Origin: Alligator mississippiensis
Lineage: Eukaryota; Chordata; Crocodylia; Alligatoridae
DNA: 64,000 bases
Assembly: GCF_030867095.1 (NCBI RefSeq)
Contig: NC_081829.1
Span: 90,295,261 to 90,359,260, forward strand
Direction: 5' to 3'
Below the pieces are notes generated by a model. The model was given only the letters and a program-made list of their open reading frames with translations. It did not search any database and was not told the DNA's origin. Position 1 is the stretch's first letter, and every line of letters begins with the position of its first letter. The position numbers and the translations under genes were made by a program. Below are positions 47,655-58,656 of this stretch, piece by piece.

Positions 47655-48915
47655 ACTGGAAATTCCTCCTGGGTTTTGCCACTTGGGACGGGTCCCAGAG
47701 GACTGGAAACGGGCCAGTGTGGTCCCTATTTTCAAGAAGGAGAGAAAGGATGATACAGGTAACTATAGGCCAGTTAGCCTCACTTCTATCCTTGGGAAAA
47801 GCTTTGAAAAATTATTAAGGATCACATTTGTGGGAGTCCAGTAGGAAAAATAATGTGAAGGGAAACCAGCATGGCTTCATAGTAGGTAGATCCTGCCTGA
47901 ATAACCTTGTTTCTTTTTATGACCAGGTCACAAAATGCTTAGATGCAGCAGTTGAGGTAGATGTCATCTACTTGGATTTTAAAAGGCCCTTTGATACAGT
48001 GTCATATCCCATTCTTACAAATAAATTAAGTGGTTGTGAAGTAGATTATTACATGGTCAGGTGGGTGGAGAATTGGCTTATGGGACACACCCAAGGGTGG
48101 TGGTGGACAGGTCATTTTCGACCTGGAAGAACGTGGGCAGTGGAGTTCCCCAAGGTTCGGTCTGTGGACCAGCGCTGTCCAAATCCATGAACAATAACAA
48201 ATTATGGGGCAAAGTAAACATACTGGAGGGCAAGGATCGGATTCAGGCAGATTTGGACAGCTTGGGAAAGTGGGCAGAACAGAATAGGATGCAGTTTAAC
48301 AAAGATAAGTGCAAAGTGCTGCATCTAGGGAGAAAGAATCACTAACACACCTACTAAGGAGGTATAAGGAGGTGATGCTTCCCCTCTATGCAGCATTAAT
48401 AAGACCACAGCTTGAGTACTGAATTCAGTTCTGGGCACTGCACTTCAAGAGGGATGTGGATAACCTTGAGAGGGTCCAGAGGAGGGCCACTTGTATGGTT
48501 AAGGGCCTGTAGGTAAAATCCGATCAGAAGAGACTGCGGGACCTCAATCTCTTCAGCCTCCACAAAAGAAGGCTGAGAGGGGATCTTGTGGCCATCTACA
48601 AATTCATTGGGGTGGGGGGTGGGGGTAATGACAGCAACGAATAGGGGATACTCTGTTTACCAGGGTACCCCTTGGAGTTCCTAGGAACAACAGTCATAAA
48701 CTGACAGAGAGCTGATTTAGCCAGGAAAAATTTCTTTACGGTGTAGGTTGCCAAAATCTGGAATAGGCTTCTAAGGGAGGTGCTGCTCTCCCCTACCTTG
48801 GAGGTCTTTAAGAGGAGACTAGACAAGCACCGTGCTCTTTCTTGCCCAGGGCAGGGGGTCAGACTCGATGATCTACTGAGGTCCCTTCCGACCCAAACAT
48901 CTATGAAATCTATTT
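47655..48915 (+). pseudogene. CR1 LINE with reverse transcriptase remnant and intact 3' end
   Basis: The RT begins with VPEDWKRASVVPIFKKE and GNYRPVSLTSILGKSFEK (47.68-47.81 kb). It continues with NQHGFIVGRSCLNNLVSFYD, VDVIYLDFKRPFDTVS and VRWVENWL, then GSGVPQGSVCGPALS (about 48.14-48.18 kb). It then jumps to KLWGKVN and DLDSLGKWAEQNRMQFNKDK (48.20-48.31 kb), skipping the catalytic FADD box. A second jump at about 48345 leads to PLYAALIRPQLEY and ERVQRRATCMV (48.38-48.50 kb). The 3' end is classic CR1: 'ggtctttaagaggagactag', 'ggcagggggtcagactcgat', 'gaggtcccttccgaccc' and an 'atctatgaaatctat' tail. Deletions and stops show it is inactive; 5'-truncated, as most CR1 copies are. Confidence 0.9.
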
Positions 48916-49039
48916 GTTATTATTTTAGAACTATGATTTGTTTTTCGTACGTTAAAATACCTTAGCATGTGAAATGCAATCTATGTAGTGTGTATTCAGC
49001 TACACAAAATGTGGCCATTTTGCTTCTGTTATGGAAGCC
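48916..49039. other. Short spacer
   Basis: Plain sequence between the CR1 tail and the next TIR element. Confidence 0.4.
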
Positions 49040-49302
49040 AGTGGGAATCTACACACTCATTAAGGTGCAGTGGTTACTGCACATTTAATTTAGTACTTAT
49101 ATAATCAAGTACTAAATAAATGCAAAGTAACCAGAGTTACTGTGCAGTAGTGCTGCCGAATTCCTTTTTTGTGACGTTACTGTGCAGTAACTTAATAATA
49201 CCGTGCAGTAGCATATTAGCACTGTTTTTGCCGTGATGCACTGCTGCACAGTATTATTAGGCTACTGAAGAGTTAGCATGTTGCGTGGACACACCCAGTG
49301 TG
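49040..49302. mobile_element. TIR element (MITE), family member 3
   Basis: The ends cagtgggaatctacacactc and, reversed, 'cactgggtgtgtccacgcaa' are inverted. It shares 'aagtactaaat', 'gcaaagtaaccagagttac', 'tgtgcagtag', 'gtagcatattagcactgttt' and 'gcacagtattattaggctac' with the element at 42897-43159, and lies in the same orientation. Confidence 0.7.
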
Positions 49303-50423
49303 TCACTTCTTTGCACTGTATAGGCATTCCCTCTATACACGTCCAGAGAAGGGCTGGAGGGGTACACTACAGAGGGAGAAGAGAAGCTGAAGCTAAAAGA
49401 CAAATGTTGACAAAAGAACAAATACATAAGAGCTGGCCGCAATTATATTTGGCCCAGAAATTAGAAGAATATTACTAAGATAAGTGAGGCTCTGGAACAC
49501 CCTTTTAACAAAAAGAATGGGGGCAAGAAACATACCTGGATTTTAGATTAAATTTGATAAATTTATGATAAATTTATGAATGTGATTATAGGAGGTTCCT
49601 TTCAGTCCTATATGCATAGGTTCAAATAACCTCACAATAATCCCAATGCCCCTTCCAATACCCCATTTAGTTTCAAGTATCTCTTACTTTCTGAGATCTT
49701 CATGGGCAGCCAGCTGGTCTCTATCCTGCTGAGACCTTCTAGGGTTGGCGAAGCTGGCTTGAACCTCTAAGTATGGTATAAATTTTTAAGTATATGACAC
49801 TACTTGGGAAATCACTTCAAGAAAGTGACCCGTAAGATTTCTTTTCTTGAAAGATAAAGCTAACTCCTTCCTGGTGATGTCTAGGAAGATAGAGGCATTC
49901 TCATGATCTCATTTGTCTTATGTGTATAATTTATCTTTAAATAAATAAAAATGGGACAGTGTTTATACAAATAAATAATAATAGGGTAGAGATCATCATA
50001 GAGGAACTCTCAACCTCTTTTTAGTTAGTAGTTACCATCCATCTGCAGGAGTCTTAAGTATCCCTTGTTCTTAGAGTAGTCTTGTGAGTTGCCTCTTGTC
50101 AGTCTGTGAAGAAGGAAGATTATTATAGTAAAGAGTGCACTACTAAATGTATTGTCTGAATATAAAGCCTGGATGTGAGGGCCTAGAGAGAAGTTCTAGT
50201 CAAGAAGATTACAGGCTTGAGTGTCCTATAGGACAGTGGTTTTATCCACAGTGATCAGTCAAGGAGGTAGTGCAGCATGAGGAAAATAGAAGAAGATTCT
50301 ATTTTAACAAAATAGTTCTGCTACAGCCACACTGACTACAAACACTGACACTTTTGGGAAAGAGTAAATGAAAAACAAAATCCTGAATATTTTGAAGAGG
50401 AAGTGCCGCTATTAGATCAGGAT
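49303..50423. other. No recognisable feature
   Basis: AT-rich, apparently unique sequence up to the target duplication of the next element. Confidence 0.4.
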
Positions 50424-51074
50424 GTCTTTATTAGGCCTGTGCGAATAGGCAGCTATTTGATTCGGCTTGAGATCTGGCTGATTCAGATGCCAGCAATCTG
50501 TTTCGGAGCTCTGGATTGGTTTCCTGCTTCGATTCGGCCGAATTGGCTCTGAAGCTTCGAAGCTGTTTCGGAGATCCAGCCATAGGGTATAATGGGGAAT
50601 CAATGAACTAGCTATAAATTTATTGTTTTTGTCTGATTTGGATGAAACTTGCAGGGGGTGGTAGCCCCTGAAGAGGCCACAAAGCCTGCCAAGTTTCAAG
50701 GAGATAGGTGCAGGGGTTTCTGGGAAACTGCACCCCAAATTCTTGAAAGCAAAACTCAAGTCATGTGTGCGTGTTAAGCCACAGCGGGGTCAAAACTGCA
50801 GGGGTGGTAGCTCCTGCTGAGGCCACAAAATATGCCAAGTTTCAAGGAGCTAGCTGCAGGGGTTTGGGGGAAACTGCACCTCAAGCTGCTGACAGGCAAA
50901 ACTTATGACATAGATGACCCTGTGTGTGTTAAGGTGCAGTGGGCTGAAAACTGCAGGGATGGTAGCCCCTGTGGAGGTCACAAAGCCTGCCAAGTTTCAA
51001 GGAGGTAGGTGCAGGGGTTTCGGGGAAACTGCACCCCAAATTCTTGAAAGCAAAACTCATGTCACGTGTATGCG

Positions 51075-52128
51075 TGTCCCAGGGGGAGACAAATGGAGGT
51101 CCCGGAACACCCTCTCATGGCAGGACCCAAGGCTGGGGTGAGCTCCTGGAAGAACGAAACCACAAGCCCTAAGAAGGGGGCTTACTTACGTTCGACAGGT
51201 AAAGCTGCACTGCGCCAAGAAAAGCCGCCGGCATGGTTCATCAGCCGCTTTTATTTGTGGCTGGGAGAGGTGCCAGCAGTTGACATCATAGAAAACTGCC
51301 ACCCGGCGGATTTAAAAGATGGCAGCAGGGAAACTGTGTGAGCAGCAGCTAAGCCAGGCACAGGAGGCGAAGCTGCTCCCTGAGCTACTGGACCGCAGAA
51401 GCAACGGATCTGTGGGGGGCCGGACTTGAAACCACCAGAAGGGTTCTGGCTCCCTTAAAAGGGTAAACACCTGGCTTGGAAGGACAGCCAGGCCAAGGAG
51501 GATGGAGTCAAGGGATCCCAACAACCACAAACGCTGGAGCCATGAGTGGGGTGGCCTGTGGCCTGAACCCCTACTATTCCTTTTCTTTTTTCTCTTTTTT
51601 TTTGTTCACGTTAGCATCTTGAAGGGCACCTAGAGCCCAAACCAGAGAAGGCATCCCTGACTGACCCAAAGGGTCAAGAAGAGGTGTGGAGGCAGCCTCG
51701 TCAAACTTGACGGCTTGAAGATAAGGCCAAAGCAGATGTTGAAGCAGAACTGGTCCCACACCCTGTAGACACCCAAGGCAAATAAAGACACTGAAGGACA
51801 GGCAACAGGGGACAAGAGCAGGAGGGAACATCAATGAGACAAGCCAGCGATCCATCACCTGGTCATCCTGAAGGCTGGTGTATGGCTGGGGTGTAGGGGA
51901 GGTGGAGCCTCAAGAACACTCGCAAGGGGCAGCGCCTGGTCCACGAGGTCCTGCGAGAAAGAACTCCACTACTGAAAGGAAGATCAAGTCATGGCAGGCA
52001 AGTGTCAGGGCCTCCCTCAGGGTTGAACACAGCCCAGTGCCCAAGTCCCGGGGACACATCCTGCAGCCTGAACTGGGCATGTGTTGTAAGGCTGCTAGAG
52101 AGCAACTATACCAAACCTGATGGGTACA
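51075..52128 (+). mobile_element. TG...CA insertion, probable solo LTR of an old retroelement
   Basis: The repeat unit of the foldback element breaks off at 51074 and resumes at 52129. The insert starts TGTCCCAGGGGG and ends GGTACA, that is TG...CA, and is flanked by atgcg (51070-51074) and atgtg (52129-52133), a 5-bp duplication with one change. Restoring the unit with one copy matches its sister units, so the borders are well supported. A 'gcggatttaaaagatggc' box near 51306-51323 and an AATAAA at about 51781-51786 fit an LTR layout. No gag or pol is present. The strand is chosen from these signals only. Confidence 0.5.
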
Positions 52129-52655
52129 ATGTGTTACACCACAGCAGGGTGAAAACTGCACGGGTGAGCACCCCTGCTGAGGCCACGAAGTCTGCTAAGT
52201 TTCAAGGTGATAGGTACAGGGGGAGTCTGGCTTCTGGGGCCCTGCACCTCTGGCTGCTAACAGGCAAAACTCATGACATAGATGACCCTGTGTGTGTTAA
52301 GGCACAGTGGGGTGAATTGCACAGTTGGGGTGAACTGCAGGGGTGATAGACCCTGGTGAGGCCATGAAGTCTGCCAGCTGTTAAGGAGATAGGTGCAGGG
52401 GGGTTCTGGGGCCCTGCTCCCCTAGCTGCTGACAGACAAAACTTGTGACATGGGTGCTGTGCAACTGACTGTCTCTGTCTTGGGGCAGTTGATTTTCTGT
52501 ATTGATTCTTTCCTCTCCTTAGTCTGTAGTTTTGTAGGTGTTAATCCTTGCTCATTAATTCGTTACATTAGCTAGCTACTGTGTATTGAGCTGGTCCCTG
52601 AGTGAATCATGATTGATTGGTAACTGGTAACACAGTAGCTTAGCAGCCCAGCATG

Positions 52656-52680
52656 CAGTAGGTTGCCCCCCCCCCCCGCC
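52656..52680. repeat. C-rich homopolymer run in element core
   Basis: A run of about 13 C interrupted only by one G lies in the central loop, a likely length-variable site. Confidence 0.7.
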
Positions 52681-53534
52681 CCAAAACGGACACAGTTGCA
52701 CAAGCACCCATGTCATGAGTTTAGCCTGTCAGCAGCTAGAGGTGCAGGACCCCAGAACCCAGAATACCTTCACCTATCTCTTTGAAAGCTGGCAGGCATT
52801 GCAGCTTTCACCCTGCTGCGCCTTAACCCACACAGTGTCACCCATATCATGTGTTTTGTTTATCCACAGCTTGAGGTACAGTTTCCCCCTGGAGTTTGGC
52901 AGACTTTGTGGCCTCACCAGGGGCCACCATCCGTGCAGTTTTCACCCTGCTGTGGCTTCAAATACACGTGTGACATGCATTTTGCTTTCAGGCCTTTGAG
53001 GCAGTTTCCCAGAAACCCCTGCACCTATCACCTTGAAACTTGACAAGAGTCATGTTCTCAGCAGGGGCTACCATCAGTGCAAGTTTCACACAACAAAGTT
53101 ATAAATAACAAAGTTATAGATATTTCATTGATTCCCCATTATACTCTATGGCCGAATCGCCGAATCTGCTCCAAATCTTTTCCAAAGCGATTCAGAAGCT
53201 CCAAATCAATTTGAAAAGCCTAAAGCTTCCAGCAATTCGATTTGAATTCATAGATCTGGCCTCCAAATCATCCCTGAATCCGAATCATGATCCGAAGCTT
53301 TGCACAGCCCTAGTCTTTATGCTCTGAGGAGTCCTTGATAATTATTGGGTGCTTGTACAAGTTACATTTTTCACAAGATTGGGCTCCTGAAAGCACTCTA
53401 CAGCCATGAATTAACAGATATGTATGGCTGCAGAGCACTTCTAAAATGACTATTTGTGCAAAAAATTAACCCTATATCAAATGAGGTATTAGCTTAAGGA
53501 ACTTGTGTTCCCTCCAGGATTAATTTTTCATGAG

Positions 53535-54020
53535 GGTGGACTGGTGCTTGCGGGGCGGGGCTGGGTTGTCAGAGGGGGAGAAATGGGAATGGAAAGTATC
53601 AGCATGGAGCTGCTGGCTACTTTGAATGGCCAGAGCTGAGAGGGGGTGGGGTGGAACAGAGTCTCCTCACCTTATCCCTCCCTGCCAATACCCCAGCTGG
53701 GGTATTGGGGGGAGCTGGGCCATGTCTGTGAGGCAAGGGGGCTCCATTTCACCCCACCCTCCCCCTCAGGTGTGGCCATTTAAAGCAGCTGGCAGCTCTA
53801 TGCTAACGTTGTCGAGACCTAGGTGGGGTGGTGGGGGAAGGGAGCTTCCCCTTGCCTCATGGGCCCAGCTTGGTTCCCTCCAATACCAGTTGGGGGGGTC
53901 CATGACCTGAGGAGACTCCGTTGCACCCCCCCCACTCTTGCCATTCAAAGTAGCCAGGAAGTCTGTGCTGTTACTTCCCCTCCCTCCCTCTCTGACAGCC
54001 CTGGAGCTGCAGGGAGGGTG
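53535..54020. mobile_element. GC-rich foldback repeat
   Basis: The left arm (about 53562-53772) and right arm (about 53815-54010) are inverted copies. 'ctggctactttgaatggcca' pairs with 'ggccattcaaagtagccagg'-type sequence at 53938-53960, 'gagtctcctcacc' with 'ctgaggagactc', and 'gtgaggcaagggggct' with 'agcttccccttgcctcat'. The centre, about 53790, holds 'tggccatttaaagcagctgg'. The 94-127-codon frames on both strands are mirror products of this palindrome. Confidence 0.65.
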
Positions 54021-54148
54021 GGGCTGGGAAGAGGGGCAGTTCAGCAGACTCTTTGGAGCCTGCTGAAGCATCCCTGCCTGCTGGTCTGGGTCACTGAAGG
54101 CAGGCTCCAGTCCCCTCCCTCCCTCCCCTACCCCTGAACAGGCAAACA

Positions 54149-54188
54149 TCTAATTTATGGTGCTTTATGTAAAGCGCCATAAATTAGA
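54149..54188. repeat. Near-perfect hairpin
   Basis: tctaatttatggtgcttta (54149-54167) pairs with taaagcgccataaattaga (54170-54188) at 18 of 19 positions around a 2-bp loop. It may be the joined end of the neighbouring GC-rich foldback repeat. Confidence 0.85.
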
Positions 54189-54983
54189 GTGGGGCCCTAA
54201 ACTTCTGTAAACACCCATTGTGTACAATCAGTGGGAGGCTTCTCTAGTTCAGTCAGTTTTCTACAGGGACAGCAGGAACCTAGGCATAATATTATTTAAA
54301 AAATGAAGCTAAAATAATAGATAGGATAACTGAACTTAACAAATGAGTTATACCAGTCTGTTTAGTGGGAGTTTCAAAAGGGCCTAAAAGGAATTAAAAC
54401 TGAACTCCTGTTAAAAATCATATTGCAGAAGTAATCTACAACACATAGTCTGGATGAGCAGATTTAGAGAGAAGTCCAAGTCAAAAAGGATGCGTAGGTT
54501 ACAGGCTTGACTGTTCAAAAAGCTAACATTGTCCACAGTTGTCAAATAAAGAAGAAGTGGAGCAGGTTTGGGAGGAAATTGAGCCACATTAAGCCTGCCA
54601 GGACACATTAGAAAAACAGGTCAAGAGTCTTTCAATATGTAATTCTTACTTTACTTGAGCCACAAACCTGCCTCAGTCTTCTTTAGAGATGTTAATCAAA
54701 ACTGTTCAGTAGAGTTAAAGACTATACTAACCATGCATGTGACATTGGATATAAATAGTAAGATAATAATGCTAAATGTTCATACCTATTGGGTTGAAAT
54801 GGGAATTTGAAAATAGCCTAACTTATGGATAATTTTTAACTTCATGAATATCTTATTTCCTTGGTTATGATAGCATGGGTTTTGGAGGAAGACAAATACT
54901 TATCTTTCCTATAAAAATATCCTGAACTGGAACTGCCCTCATTTCCTCAGGATCTGAGATACATTCAGTCACTGAAAGACAAC
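54189..54983. other. No recognisable feature
   Basis: AT-rich unique-looking sequence. Confidence 0.4.
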
Positions 54984-55280
54984 AGTGCATCTACATGTGC
55001 CCTTGACTGCGCAGTTGGTATTAAAGCAAGTACTAAATGACTGCACAGTAACCACTGGTACTGCACTGTCCCGGTAGTGCATGGGTCATTTTCGACCCTA
55101 CTGTGCAGCAGCAACAAACTACTGTGTAGTAGGAATGAGCTACTGCACAGTAGCTCGTTGCTACTATGCAGTAGCAGTGGCATCACAGTTACTGCCTGGC
55201 AATGCTGCATCGCCGTATTGATGAGCTATGCTGCCATAGCTCATTGCTATGGTGACATAGTGTCTCATAAAGATGCGCCT
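54984..55280. mobile_element. TIR element (MITE), family member 4
   Basis: It starts 'cagtgcatctacatgtgccc', like the element at 32764 (ggtgcatctacacatgc). Its right end, reversed, is 'aggcgcatctttatgaga'. The interior is dominated by tactg(c/t)(a/g)cagtag and its complement, with an internal palindrome 'gagctactgcacagtagctc' at 55137-55156. It also has 'aagcaagtactaaatgac', shared with the copies at 42897 and 49040. Confidence 0.6.
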
Positions 55281-57392
55281 AACATGTATATTGGAAGAGG
55301 GAAACACAGCTTTAGGCTGAAACAGCCAAGGGAAAGGTTCAGTTGCACTTTACAAATCTTTGTAATTTCCTCTTGTGAGCTACCTAGGAAAGCTTGCTAT
55401 ATATACATATGAACTGACATTTATTATATTATTGACTCCAGTGATTTCACAAGATAAACTATGGTTTATATGAGAGTACATACCTGTGAAGTGAAATTAC
55501 ACAATATCCTACAATAACTCATGTCAGGCATTAGACCTAGATTAGGATTAAAATACTAAGAATTGTACTAATAATAGCTCTCACAGCCACGAAGTTAACA
55601 ATACCCAAACTTCTGATAATAAACAGTTCACTACTGTTGGCCAAGAAATATATTCTTTTAAGAGAATATTAATAATTAGCAGTTTATTGCCTTTATCTCA
55701 AGTGTTTTTCTTTGGCTCCCATTATAGACATAACACCAGTTTTGTTAGACCATAAATCTACTCCATAGTAGCTATTCTTTTTTACCAAAGGACAAAATGG
55801 TAATTCAAAAAATTAGGATGGCCTTATGTTTGAATTTCATTGCTTTTGTTGACAGTACATATTATATAAATTGTCATTTTCATATCACAAAAGTATATTT
55901 TGTGTGAAAATTTTAATCTTTTACACTTAACTTCTCAACGCATGGGATTAATATTACATCTAGTAAACTGGTACATTCTCTGGCCTGCAACCATTGTTTG
56001 AACATGAGCTGGGTTTTCAAACAGGAATCTCAAGAGTAAAAAACGCTTACATTTCTTGGGAAAAAGAAGATTATAATCGACATAATAAATGTTTACAATT
56101 AGCTACAGTAGAAGTAAACACAAGCAAGGCAAATCACCTGGAGTTTTATAATTTGTTGTCTGATACATTTTTAAACTTCCTACAAAACAAAAGATTGTCT
56201 TTGTTGGTTCAGAAGTTTTTAAAAATCACTTACTAACTAATTAGGTGCTCTGCTACTATATACTGCACTTCACTTGGTAAAAATATAATTAATTGCACAG
56301 ACTTTATGCACAGCATAATTGTTTGAAACATGATGTTTGCTTCCCACCCAAATGATTAACATTCCAGTTTGACTATATCCTTACATCTTAACATTGAATC
56401 AGATACTTTTAGGTTATGGAAAACATCTCCATTCTCATGATGTTGTGCAGTACTTTTAATTTGTTCTCAAGGAAATCACTATAAACTAATTTGCTACTCT
56501 GCAGGAATGTGGTGAGATGCATTAATCATGATGGAATCTAATTTGGTCCTGTATAACCCGCTCTGCAGAAGAGAAAACTCTTACTTGTATTAATGAAGGA
56601 GCATGATTCTCACCTAGTTTTAGTTAAACCGGTGTTCATACAGACCAACTCCAATATAAAATAAAAAGGAATTGGAATTTCAATGGTTCTACTCAAAAGT
56701 CAAAATGGAGCCATATAAAACAACTGGTGAATCTTGTTCTTGGCTTTTAAAAACCTCTCAAAACACTGACTATATATAACCCATGCATTTCTCACTACTA
56801 GTATAATATCATTTTTACCCATTGCCTTTGGTTTGGAAATTATTTTGTTGGGATCCTGTACCAGTTAGAGAACACTGAAGATATTAAAAAAACCAACAAT
56901 CCCCCACCCAGTGTAAATTCCCATGTTAAAAATGAAATGCATTAAATATTAATATTAATAAATATTAAATATGAATACACATTAAACACAGATTGGTCAT
57001 ACCCATAACAATTGAATATGGCACACTTCCCTAAATTACAATATTGAACTATAATTTCTTTTGTCTTTTACTAGAGGTAATCTTCCACAAATCTGGTCTT
57101 TGATGCCATTCCTCAAAAAAATAAAGGAAAAAAAAAGGAGAGAGAGAAGAAAAAAAATCCATCAATTTTCACAGCACTCAACAGCCACCCATTTCAAATG
57201 GATGCAAAGCATAAAGGAGGTGTACTCAAATTCAGCTGTGAATAAGTATTGGACCAAATGCTGATATTAGAATAATTCTGCATATATTTCTTTGAACATG
57301 AATAGTCAGGAGAAGACACTGTTCCTTTCCACTGATAGCTAGTATTACGAGCTTTGCTATTTCTTTTCCCTTTCCATTTTGGCCAGATGGGA
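55281..57392. other. No recognisable feature
   Basis: AT-rich probable intron. A short 'attaatattaataaatatta' run at 56945-56964 is simple sequence. No exon was recognised. Confidence 0.4.
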
Positions 57393-57394
57393 TA

Positions 57395-57953
57395 CAGGCA
57401 GTCCTCGGATTTACAACACAATTGGTTCCTGAAAACCACATCTTAAGTCGAAATGTTGTAACTTGGAACCACTTTTCCCATAGGAACAATGTTATAAATG
57501 GGGGATTGGTTCCTGAAACAAGGCCCGATACCCTATTTTCACCAAAAATAATCCAGAATTTTGTACCCAATCAATTATAGATGAGTAATATAGCTACATC
57601 GATGTGTTTATAGTGTAAATAGCAATCATATCCATTTGGAAGGACTTCTTTGAGGTGACTTTGCTGGACTTTTTGAAGGGTTCTTGGCTGGAGTCTTCTC
57701 AGGAGTCTTGGCTGCAGGTTTTTCTGGAGTCTTGTCTTCTTTCTTAAACAAAGTGTCCAAGGCAGTTTGGACAGATGTTCTCCAGGGAGATGGGTGACTC
57801 AGCAAACTTGTTCTCTGGCATGGTGTGGCATTGGATCAAGCATCAAAAGGTCAAAACTATCATCAGAAAGTCGAAACAAGGTGTTAATTTATAAATGTCG
57901 TAAGTGCCGTTCATTGTAACTCGAAATGTCTTTCTTTAGTCGAGGACTGCCTG
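57395..57953. mobile_element. TA-flanked Tigger-like MITE with coding remnant
   Basis: The ends CAGGCAGTCCTCGGATTTAC (57395) and, reversed, CAGGCAGTCCTCGACTAAAG (57953) are inverted, and both sides are flanked by TA (57393-57394, 57954-57955), as in Tc1/mariner pogo-group elements. The subterminal 'aattggttcctgaaaaccac' and 'cgaaatg' words recur in inverted form. On the minus strand the centre encodes a Lys/Pro-rich peptide with KEDKTPEKPAAKTPEKTPAK and more SPAKSP-type repeats, ending at a TGA at about 57628-57630. A frameshift lies just upstream of it. A nearby ATG in good context (about 57820) opens a short frame. This may be the end of an ancestral transposase or captured host sequence. 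Confidence 0.75.
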
Positions 57954-57959
57954 TATATG

Positions 57960-58288
57960 AGTCTGGAAAAGGATGGGAGGTTTCAAGAATACTGTGCTCC
58001 TTTTTCTTCTTCCTTCTGGCATCAGCTTTCTCTTCTGTGTTCTTCAAGTCAAACCCTCTCACTGCTGTTCCTCTATAATGCTCTAGGTCTCTTCACAATC
58101 ACTGCCGCCCATGATGAAACACAGTCTCTTAATAGCTTGAAGGTTTAAGGTTTCTCTATTGGAGTGAAACCTGCTTCTAGTGAAGACAATAGCAATGCTA
58201 TTCCCATTTACTTCAAAGAGAGCAGATCAGAACAATAATCTCTAAGGTCTTACTGCTGCCCTCACTCTTGCAATCTGTATTTTAAAGC
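57960..58288. other. No recognisable feature
   Basis: Plain sequence up to the T run; no gene or repeat recognised. Confidence 0.4.
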
Positions 58289-58315
58289 TTTTTTTTTTTT
58301 TTTTTTTTTTTTTTT
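58289..58315. repeat. Poly-T run, 27 bp
   Basis: An uninterrupted 27-T tract. No SINE or LINE body could be recognised next to it in the antisense direction, so it is called a simple repeat. Confidence 0.95.
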
Positions 58316-58559
58316 GCTACTATCAATGAACATTGTTTAAAATAGGCAGTGATGAATATCTTCATGCAAACACATTATCAGAGAGGTGTATTGAAATTCT
58401 GGTACACTAGTTTAATCAGGAGATATTCTATCTATGGTACTTTTTTCCATAATGTATTCTAACTCGTAAGTTGTTTTTTTGTGAGGTTGAATAACTACTG
58501 GAATTGGGTTGTTTTTTTTTTTGCTTTCAACATCCTGCTGCAATATATCACTGTTTTAA

Positions 58560-58656
58560 CCATTATTTGGCTTTTAATTTGGCTTTGGCTGAATAACATT
58601 TCTAGTTATCCATTATTCTGCCGAATTTTGCGATTGTATATTCAAGTGCAGCCCTA
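58560..58656 (-). mobile_element. Single end of a hAT-type element
   Basis: The sequence 'ccgaattttgcgattgtata' then 'ttcaagtgcagccctag' is, on the minus strand, a TAGGGCTGCACTTGAATATA terminus of hAT style. No partner end or duplication was found, so only a fragment is claimed. Confidence 0.35.

Larger units (their letters stand above)
50432..53312. mobile_element. Large foldback hAT-like element with tandem units in inverted arms
   Basis: The ends TAGGCCTGTGCGAA and, reversed, TAGGGCTGTGCAAA match at 12 of 14. Outer arms carry gattcgg/cgaatc words and 'ccatagggtataatgggg' against 'ccccattatactctatgg'. The inside consists of about 145-180-bp units built from 'gggtggtagcccctg..gaggccacaaag..gccaagtttcaagg..ataggtgcaggggtt', at about 50657, 50804 and 50959, with relatives at 52162 and 52341. 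They recur inverted from 52737 on, for example 'caggggccaccatcc' (52919) and 'caggggctaccatca' (53062). The centre (52437-52735) is a loop closed by 'catgggtgctgtgcaactg' and 'cagttgcacaagcacccatg'. There is no transposase. A 1-kb insertion splits the left arm. Confidence 0.85.
50424..53320. repeat. Perfect 8-bp target site duplication
   Basis: The octamer gtctttat lies at 50424-50431 and at 53313-53320, immediately outside the element's TAGG...CCTA ends. An identical 8-bp pair 2.9 kb apart at exactly the TIR borders fixes both ends and marks hAT-type insertion. Confidence 0.9.

Noticed and set aside
53626..54149. 94-127-codon frames, Pro/Gly-rich
   Set aside because: Products of the palindromic GC-rich repeat; the plus and minus frames are images of each other.
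58289..58315. Poly-T as the antisense tail of a SINE or L1-type LINE
   Set aside because: No element body was recognisable beside it and no target duplication was found; treated as simple sequence.
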